Shown: piece after piece, positions 40,301 through 50,700 of the stretch | How the letters are laid out: the number at the start of each line of letters is the position of its first letter | Position numbering within the stretch: the first letter of the stretch is position 1 | DNA from: Anastrepha obliqua | Lineage: Eukaryota > Arthropoda > Insecta > Diptera > Tephritidae | Assembly (NCBI RefSeq): GCF_027943255.1 | Contig: NC_072896.1 | Span: forward strand, 116,839,879-116,903,878 | Length of the DNA: 64,000 nt | Direction: 5' to 3' | The notes under the pieces: generated by a model | Database searches by the model: none | The model's input: the letters and a program-made list of their open reading frames with translations, nothing else | What the model was told of the DNA's origin: nothing | Position numbers and translations under genes: made by a program

Positions 40301-41756
40301 ATACTCTGCGTTTAAATAAGAAATAACCCTGTTCTTGTAACTACCTCTCGTAGGCCTGTTTAATTATTATGGTATACTCACGAATATAACAGATGCTGTA
40401 GCAGTTCTCAGTTCCGTTACTCCAAGTAGTTTTTCATTGGTAAAGCAGCAGGTCACTTCAAATGCTTTAGTTGTCGTCGGTTGAGAGCGCCAGTAGTGGT
40501 TTTAACAGCTGAATAATATTCGTACACCCAAATATCGTATAGTACAGAGAATAGTTATCTGATTTTATTTATTTTTTTTTTTGTTTTTGTTTGCTTTCCT
40601 GCAAATGGTATTTTTTCCATGCTTTAAAATTAATTTAACACGCAATATTTTTTATGAATAATTTTCCACATAGAACATAATTCACGCCAAACATTTTGTT
40701 TGTGTTCTTACGGCTCTGAATGTAGTTTAACATTTATGAGTGTGGTGCTCTCTGTTAAGCGTAATCTGTAGTTAACACTTGATGGAAATACTGTAATATA
40801 GAATGTTCATATAATATATAGGAGAGCACAAACTGTACCGAAGGCAATTTCTTAAGGGGATAAACCGGTTTAGGAGGCCAAAATTTTGATGTTTTTCGAG
40901 AATTTTTTGAACAAAGAAGGAATAATCAGAAATTGTTTAAGTTTAGAGGATATTTTATTTATATTTTTAGGTACACTTTTAAATTTTCTTGAAGCTATTT
41001 CCTCGGGAGATAGTGGCGTTAGAGCGTGCTGTTCATGGGCGATCGCCATCCGATTGTCTTGCTGGCGGGAATTCCTGAAGTTGCAATTTTTCTCTGAAAT
41101 CAACAGGAATTTGTTTTTTATTAACAACATATTTCTTAAGAATATGAACCTAATTGTGGTAAAAAAATATTGAAAATTGCATGCTTTTGAGGCGCTTGAA
41201 CACAAAGTAGTTTTTTTATACCATATTTTTTCATCTATTTTGCTTAAAAAACATATTTTAAATAATAATATAATCTCAGAATTAGGTTCATATAGATTAG
41301 AATTGAATAAAGAAAAAATCCCGAAAAATTTTAGAACGATTGGTCGATAACTTTTTAAGCTAGAATTCCCACGAGTTGAAAAAACGTAGTTTCGTGAAAA
41401 ACTTCGTTCTGACTAACGCGCGCTACTGTGCGGAACCGACGGGCAATCATTTAAGTGCTCATAAAATCGGGAATAATGCGAATTTCGCTTTAAATTTTTT
41501 ACCACATATTCTTGAGTAGTTATACTAACGATTTATGCAATAAAAAAAAATCGATTTTTTGATCTATCTAAACCGGTTTCCCCCCTTAAAGAAATAGTAG
41601 TTATTTACTACTTTATAAAATTTTGCATAATGAATAGTTATGTTCTTGATTTTAACGTTTCACTCAGTTTATTGTTTTGCGAGTACTTAAAGTTCTGGTT
41701 TTTTTGCATTTATCATTATACGTACTTATGTGCATAAATATGTAAACATGCATAAT

Positions 41757-41793
<37 letters not shown>

Positions 41794-44700
41794 TTTCGTT
41801 TATTTGCAATCTATTTTTAAAATAATAAGCAAATTATCTAACTATTAACAATTTGACTTATATTATTGAGCTCCATTGAGGTCAATAATAATATATATGT
41901 ATACTACGATTAATGCACACTTATATTCAGACTTATGTGTTAGATTTTAATACATTTTAATATTAGATTTATCTATTAGGTTCTGAATGGAATGTCTAAT
42001 ACATGATGTCTTTTAAGTCTATTAATTTCATTAGTTTCATCAAGTAATGTAATTGCTAGCGGGTTATCGTGATAACTTAATCTCTGTAAATATTTTGTGG
42101 TAATTTTTTTTAATTTCATCTTTTATAAAGGGAATTTCTAGATCAGTATGTATGGCTTTATTTGTGACGAACCAGGGTGCACTTGTGATAAGTCTTAAAG
42201 TTTTTGACTGATATCTTTGCAGAATTTCTATGTTAGAATTGCAAGCAGTTCCCCACAGTTGTACTGCGTAGGTCCATACTGGCTTTAGTATAGCCTTATA
42301 TATTAATATTTTGTTATTTAGATTAAGTGTTGATTTTGGTCCTAGTAGCCAGAAAAGTTTGTTTGTTTTTATCTTTAACTGGGTTGTTTTTGCTTGAATA
42401 TGGCATTTCCAGGTTAGCCGTTTGTCCAAATGTATGCCAGATTACCACTTCCGCAATATTTCAACTTCCCTTTCACGTGCACACATGTACATACTAGTGG
42501 GTGATGTAAGTTGTCAAAACCATTTCAATTAGCAATTCAAAATTAACTTTCATGCATTCCAAATGGCTTGAATGTAGAATTGTGAATGGAGTTACTTACT
42601 TCATGTACATAGTATGTATGTATGTATATATGTAGCTATACATGTAAATGTGAGCTACTTTTAATTGTTTCGTTATTGGTATTATTATTGTAATAATCTT
42701 ACATGGTGTTTTTTCGCTTGCTTTTCTAGTTGTAGCATAACGACTGCAGCAGCCCTGTCAGCGCTGGTGACAACTGCCTCTGCAACATCTACAATAACAT
42801 CGACATCAGCAGTTTCAACAATGCAACAAAACAGCGTTGCAGCCAAGGCGCCAGAGCCAACGTCAACAATACTAATCCCCACAGACCAGTGTCCACCAAC
42901 CATCAACAACATAATTGGATTGAATAAGGAGTCGAATAATAACACGAATGCCAGCAATGAGTGCAGCAAAAACAATAGCAACAATAATGTCAACAGCAGC
43001 AGCGGTGTCAGCGATTTGAATAGTTGCGGTAGTGGCAGCAACATGAATAGCACCAGCAATAACAGCAGCATCAACGATGACAACAACAAAACGAATGGTG
43101 ATAGTTGTGGTGTTGGTATTGGTGGTGGTGGTGGCGTTTGCAACTACACCAGCAGTGACAGTAGTAGCATCAGCAGTAATGCAATCGTCAATAGTGGCAC
43201 GAACAGCAGCACCGGCAACAATATTTGCAACAACAATAAATATGAAAATAACAGCGTAGCAACAATACAAAGTGGCATGCGAATACCCGCAGCAGTCACA
43301 GCAGTCACCGCTGCAGGAACAACCTCAGCTGTGACAACAACAACAATGGCGGCGGTTGCAAATGCTGCTATGGCAGCGAACGACCATTTCCTCATCTATC
43401 CAAAGCAGCAACAACAGCTACTTCAGAAACAACATCAACAACAACAGCAACACTTACAAGCACAACATCAATATAATCAACAACAGCTGCTACAGCAACA
43501 ACAACAACAACAACACTTTGAGGGCGTAATGAAGACGTTCGAACGTAGCGAACAGCCAAGTATCGACATGAATTTTGCGAGCTTTAGCGGTGGCGGTGCT
43601 GTTGGCGCTGGTGGTGTCTTAGCTGCTGCCAGCGTTGCTGTGGGTGGCGGCGTGCTCAACAATTTGGAGAGCGAATATAGCGCTATGGTCGCATCAGTGT
43701 ACGAGCATGAAACTGCCAAGTGAGTGTCACTTTTTGTCCTTAAATGCTGTGCTTCTTTAATGAATTTTGTGTTATATATAGGGTGATCAATTTAGAGGTA
43801 TCGGATTTGAAATTGAAATAAGACTACGAAAACTCAAAATGATTGGGCAATTTTTATTATTTTTGTGTGTAGTACTTCTTCCCTTTCAAATGTTGGCCGA
43901 AACTCCACTGCAATTCGGCCATCCGTAAACACCAATTTTGAATGACTCGCTGAAGTACTTCGGTCGGTATTCCGTGCATAACTTTAGTAATGTTCGCTTC
44001 CAATGACTCTATTGGAAAAAGTGCCTCCAATCTGACCACCTGTTTTTCTATTTACACTGATATTATGAATCTATGCATAATCAATTTTTGAAGAATCTAT
44101 CCGTGTGCCTACTCTACTTTGCGCCCCTCGGAGACAAATCTACGATTATCTGCCTTGCAAAAGATTTTCGTAAAACCATCTGCCGTAAAACTGTATGCCA
44201 CTCCATTTATAGAACAAAAACTAGACACCCGCCACAAATTAAAGTAAAAAGCTTTGATCTAAGTAACTTTTGTGGATGTATGGACCGTACTTTTACAATA
44301 ATCCTTAAGTGAATCTCTAATTTTATAGCCAGAGAAACTATTTTACACCCCTCTTCAACTGTCAATGGAGCTTTCCTTGTCTTTCAAAGACTATGCGGCT
44401 AACTAAATAAAATTATTTGCTATTTTTAAAGCAAGTATTTTCTATGTGATTCTGAATTCCACATATTTATGGAATTATACGCTTATTTGGTATTTTTATA
44501 ATAGTATTTTGTTTTTTGTACCACTAGAAGTTTTGATACTCCAAATATTTTCGTGTTCTTTGCCTAAATTTGCCGCCAACGTCAATCAAAATGTTGTAAT
44601 AAAACCGAAACAATTTCTCAATTCTACAACAACAACTACATATGTACATATGTACATATGCACAACAACAATAACAGTAAACGCAATGCGTGCCAATTGC

Positions 44701-47700
44701 TAATTACATGCTGGTTGGTGTTTGCCTCTTTAGACTGCGCATGCGCTCAAAATGCAGCAAAACGAATTCGTTCATAATTCCGCACAATTTCACAAATTAT
44801 TCACATTTACACAAATCCAAGCAAGCACGCAAGCACTTTGCTCGAATTGCGATTAAAATGGATGGTGTATTTCACGAGAAGCTTACCTTAAATGTGAATC
44901 CATAAATAGAAGCAAAATTTATGTTTCGAGTATTTTAGGCGCTTCGCATTTTGCCCAGTGAAGCAGAGAAAAATCAGTTGAAATATTAAGGTATGCATTC
45001 CAAACATGCACATCAATGTTTATTCCACACAAATCGATTAAGAAGTTGTACAGTTGTGGATAAAATAATAGTATGACACGCTGATGTACACTGGGGAGCT
45101 TAATTGGATACGTGGTGATTTCTTCTCACTATTTAAGTTAGGTTAGGTTACGATGGTAGTTGGTCTGTATACAAATTTAACTTCCTCCTTCTCCATGGCT
45201 TTGGTTTCTGCCACACTCTTCCTGACGGTATGCACATCTTGAAGAGTCTGTCGAAGGTGAGTCTGGGAATAGAATATTTCTTATATATATATTTCTTGTT
45301 TGTGTCTATTCAGAGTGTACAAAATAGAAGCGTGGCCAAACCACTGGTCTTTCTATTGTGCCATACTTGTAAGTCTAAGCTCCGAGGAGGCAACCTCGAG
45401 CTTTCTTACGATATTTAGTGCCGACAAATTGGTTGGCACTTCCAGCGCTTTGTTTGAGGTAGTCCTTAAAGCACCAGAGATGCATAAAAAATCTGTTCTT
45501 TGGGCCTTACTCATGATTTTAGTGTAACTCGCCTTTTGAGCAGGTGGCCACCATCCAAGTATTCCATATATGTATTAAAATTGGCCTAACTACAGAAGTA
45601 TATAGCCAATGTGTAACACCAGGTGTTAACCCCCATTTTAATACAGACCGCTTTTTTGGCAAGTATATAGTGCAACATTGGCCATCTTTAGTCTTCTTTA
45701 ATATTAGATTTCCACGTGAGTTTCCTATCTAATATGAGACATTCTTTCTCAAGGGAACCTCCACAACCTTAAAAACCAGCGGGGAGATTATAGGAAGCCT
45801 ATGATCCTTAATAAAGAGAATTATTTCAGTTTTGCGGGGCTTATACCGAGTCACCTACTCTCAGCCCAGCTTCTCAGGAATTTTTTCTTTTCAAACTGGG
45901 GGTTTTCACGAATTTTTTCCTTCAGCTGGTCTAAAAGGTTACAATAATATTCGGGAGTTTTTTTCCCTTTTACATCGCAAAAAACTGATGCTACCACCTT
46001 CTTAGCCGATTTCTGGACACGAACTCGTTTTGCAGCCGAAGAATCAGGTTCCCACCACTCTTTAGCCTCCTGTTTTGATCTAAGATCATGGTGATAGACC
46101 TAAGTCGTTTTCATAGTGATGAATCGATGCATAAAATCCATTTTATCTTCTCGAAAACGCTCTAAATATTTCTGAGAAAGTTGGATTCGAATGTGTGTTT
46201 GAAGTGAAACTTCTTAGGCGTCGATGGACGAGCAAGAATGGAGAGTAAAATTTCAAGGCCATGCAACGTTTTGAGCATTTTCGTTCCGCGGGAGAGAAAA
46301 AAGATATAACGTAGAGGAAAAGGAGAGAGAGAGCTATACCTTGTATATTTTATAGTAATTTAATATCATAAATGCAACCATTTTCGGTTGATTATTTGCT
46401 GTTGACCGTCTGATATTTGACAGTTTATATTTTGTATTATTTTATTAAGGGCATCAATCACAACGCTCTGTTTAAATATCGGCTTATTTAACATTCGTCA
46501 GTGGCTTGTCCGCACACAATGCAACTATCTATCGTAGAAGTACGAGTTGTCAATATTTCGAGCGATGAAGGTGGATTTATTTGTAAATTTTGTCTATTTG
46601 TATTCTCTGCGAATGTTGGGAATTTATTTAGATATATATTCTTTCTCTCTCTCTCTCTCATTCTCTCTCGGGTCTCTCCCTCTTTCTTTGTCTGCCTTGA
46701 AAGTTTCACTTCTGTTATGTGTACTACGCTACACGCAATTTTTTTTTCATTAGCGAGTGCGGCACCCATTATGCACACAGTTTCTTCCCAATATTTTAAT
46801 CAAAATATTGCTTACACTGCTCAATGAGATGCCTAGGCCTTCTACTACATCTCTTTCAGTCACTAGACGATTTTTCTATTCGATATTCTGTATTTTTACT
46901 ACGACTTCTGGTGTCGTTGCTGTTTTTGGACGTCCTTGACGTGGATCGTCTCCAAGGCTTGTACGACCACTTTTGAATTCAGCAACCCATTTTTATACTG
47001 TACTAATTGATGGCGAAAAGTCCGTATATACTGTTCATAAATTTCCTTTCCTTTTAAACCTTCAAAAAATAAAAATTCAATCACTGCACGGTACCTAATT
47101 TTACTTGTACTTGTACTATATTGTAGGAAATACTGATATGTCGAAACTAAATGGCTTCTAATCAAAGAATGAATGCACAGCAATTCCAACATAATTTACG
47201 TCAGCTTTGATAAACAATTTCGTGTCAAAAACTGGAACAGTGTTATAGGCACTACTATTTTGTTCACCGCCACTGTAAGTACGCATGCACTTATGTGTGT
47301 TTATAGCCATATTTGTGCATTGCCGCGTGCAACTGTTTTACCTTTTTTATGGGTTGAATTACTTGGGGCAACAAAAAATGGTAGAAAGGCTAACTGCACT
47401 ACATTAACTTCTCGGCTTAGCTTTTTTCTGTAGCTTTGTTTGCTTTGTTCGCGATCCTATTACCATTTTCGTCTAATTGTCGACAAGCTGGCATTTGTGA
47501 TTGCTTTTCATTTAGTAGCTACTTGTAAGACAACTTCTTTTTGTGTACTTAAGTGCTTATAAGTACGTAAGTATATTTTTTGCACTTCTAAGTGATTGGC
47601 TATGCGAGTATTGAATCCGCGCCAGGAATTGGTATTTGAATTTTCGAATGTAATAAAAATTCTTTTCACGGTTGAGCGAATGGCGCCAAGACTGTGCGGC

Positions 47701-50700
47701 ATGTGAAGGTTGCATTATTATGCATTAGCCTGTACTTAGCACTGCGTGCGCGGTATGTATGGAATCGGAAATTTTTAATTATTAAAGTCGATTGAAAATT
47801 TATTGATTACGAGTAAAAACACCTTTCAGCAGTGATTCGCAGTTTTATATCTGAATTAATTTCGAACCTAGTTTAAGTTCCTGTAAGCTGAGCAAAGTGC
47901 AAATATACGAGTGAGATGCGTTAAGCAAAGGTAGAGAGAAAAACAGAGAGCGTGGATAGTGATTGTGATAGACAGTTAGGCAGGGTTTTAAAGGGACTTC
48001 TAACGAAAAATCACTTTTTTCATTTTATAGTCTCAAAATGTACTCAATTAGGAACAGAAAAATACTACACGGTAGGCTTCCTTGCATTTGGAATTTAATT
48101 CGGCTATAAATAAAAGGCGCATGAAAACTTTTTTTATCATTGAAAACAGCAGACGTTGCCATTAAGCGTGGAACACAATTTCATTTAAATAACTTCCATG
48201 ACTGGTTTAGCAGTAGCTCATTTTCTGACAATTCAGATCAATTTTTTAGTGCATTTTCACTAGCGTCTGAATGGCAACTTCGATTTCTTGTTAAACTCTT
48301 TCATCATCTTTGGATAGTTGGCGATAGGTCAATAACAGCGTCCCACAAAAATAGCTTAATACAGTCCAATCGCAGCTTCCAAGCGGCCAATTGACATTAT
48401 CTTTTCGGCTGATTATTCGATTTTCGAAGACACTGCGCAAATCAAACGCCATCTATGTCACACTCTTTAATTGGGAGAAGCAACAAATCTACGCTGTATA
48501 AAATACAGACATGAGTCCACAAGGAGGATAGATCACCAGTTTTCCCCATTTACAGAATACAGAGGTATGGCCAACATCAGATCGTTAATCTGCTCTCTGC
48601 GATTTTGAAGGAATCAGCTGATTTGGTGTGAAATGAGTAAGCGGTCCACAGTTACGTGTCACTCGAGGTTACTCTCACAATTTTGCTTCGGATGGCTAAG
48701 CCTAGTAATCTATCATCCTTGCAACAAATCAGTTAGCATGGCGCAGTAATGTTCGATCTTGACTATAACGCTCTTGCTTATTTTAGAAAAAATGCTTCAG
48801 GTAACACTAAAGCGCCGTTTAGATACTATTATAAGACCTCCAACAGACAGATATCTACAGCGAGCCAGAGCTGTTGATATAATGGAGAAGATTGATAGGA
48901 TCTAGGTTGGCGCACTGCCCCAGGCTGTCAAAGAAAGGAGCACCCAGTTATCTTAATCGTCTAGCTGCCAAATCCGGACATTTACAGAGAAAGTGCTCTA
49001 CAGTCTCCTTCTCTGAAAGGTCTCCACAGCTTCCGCGTGTGTGCCGATCGTCCAGTAATTGGTAAACACAGCTATGAGTCTAAAGAACTTTCTGAGTCCT
49101 CCGTATATTGTACTGGGGTGAAAGGGTTTTAGAAATAGCACACGAAGAAATGGAGCTCCATCTTTTCTGCGCTTTCCTGAGAAATAATTTGTGCAATTTC
49201 CCTTTAACAACAGTCAGGGGGATGCCGATGGCCAGGTAGGAGGTCTCTGAGGCCAATTCAGTCCCCTCCTTAGCAAGCTCTTAAGCGATTTCATTTTCCT
49301 CTATGTTCTAAATAGCCGCCTATTGTGGCGATTTTTTATCAGCTTTTCAGGATGCTATATTACCTGCCGAAAATGATAGTTCGAGAATTCCACAAGCAAC
49401 AACCTTTTCTGTTAAATAGAATGGCTTGAGCGACTTTAAAAATCTTCAGTTTATGAGATTCAATCGCAATTGGAAGGTCTACCATTTTGATCTATTTAAA
49501 TTTGACTTCAGTCAATGATCGCAAAGACAGCTTGTGATTTTTTTTTCATTTTGATTGTTTAAAAAACAAATTGTGGTTAAGTGCACATCTCAGAACTTAA
49601 ATAGTTGATTAAATAATTGATTAAAGTTATTATCGATTGAAGCACGAGCGATAAGAGTTTTTGAGAAAAGTGTACCGAACATCATTTGACCTTGCCGCCT
49701 TCTTCACTCCGTGGAGTGCTTGGAATCAAATCTATTATATGGAAACTCACCCTGGTAAAAGGTAATGGCCATAAAGATGATAGGATGATAGATTACTAAG
49801 TCAATAACTATGGTGAAAACAAAATTGTGAGACAACCTTCGGCTACGAAGTCACGGGGGTGATTCGTCAGCCGAATTCTGCATGATCATTTCACATGCAT
49901 TCGCACGCTCGTCCATTCAGTTGTTATTTAGACGGCAATGAAGTGATATTGGGTTAATTTTTTTCGTAATTGATATCAATAACACATTCTAAGGTTTTCC
50001 GTAAACAATCCGATTCATTACCCCTGCTACGTCTGCCCATCATCTGATTTTGTCAAATTCGCTAAAAGCCGGTTAACGGTCTGATATTCACCACACCTGT
50101 AAAAATCTTTTGACAACACCATTTCCTTTCAGCATTTTATAAGTGCCTCTTTCTGATTAAATGATTTATGTCTCACTGCTAATGCGATAGGAGGGACTAG
50201 CTAGTTTTGAGTTTCTTGCAATACATAGCCAATTTACTTTTCTTCAGCCCTCTTTAGACTTTCAATTCATTCTAATTTATCATTTTTGTTGTTTTGTATC
50301 GCGTATTCTGCGGAACCCTACTTTCTACTACTTCATCATTTTAACTTTTAACAGTGAAGTGGTTCAAAGAGGCGAGAATGCTGGCTATTTGTTTGATGAT
50401 GAGAAGTATTTTGCTTTGACCTGGCGCATGGCCATATCCCGGCTTCGTTTCTTAATTCAATTTAGAAAAAAATCCAACAATGCGGTGGCTGAGGACCACC
50501 ATCAATACTAGACGTAATACTTGAGCAAACAAAAAAAATAGATTACACATATAAAGAGACTTTCAAAAGACGCGCCTAGTTGTTGTTTTAAAATAAAACA
50601 TGTAAAAATATAGATTCTTGCAGTTTTCACTATTTTTATTCAAAATAAGGCTCTTAAGAATTATATGGGAAAATTACATCATTTAAATGCTCATCGTGAG

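Noticed and set aside
42685..43395. Long ORFs on the minus strand and other frames opposite exon 15
   Set aside because: They are shadows of simple codon repeats (CAA, AAC, AGC) in the sense exon; they have no family resemblance and only hydrophobic or low-complexity composition.
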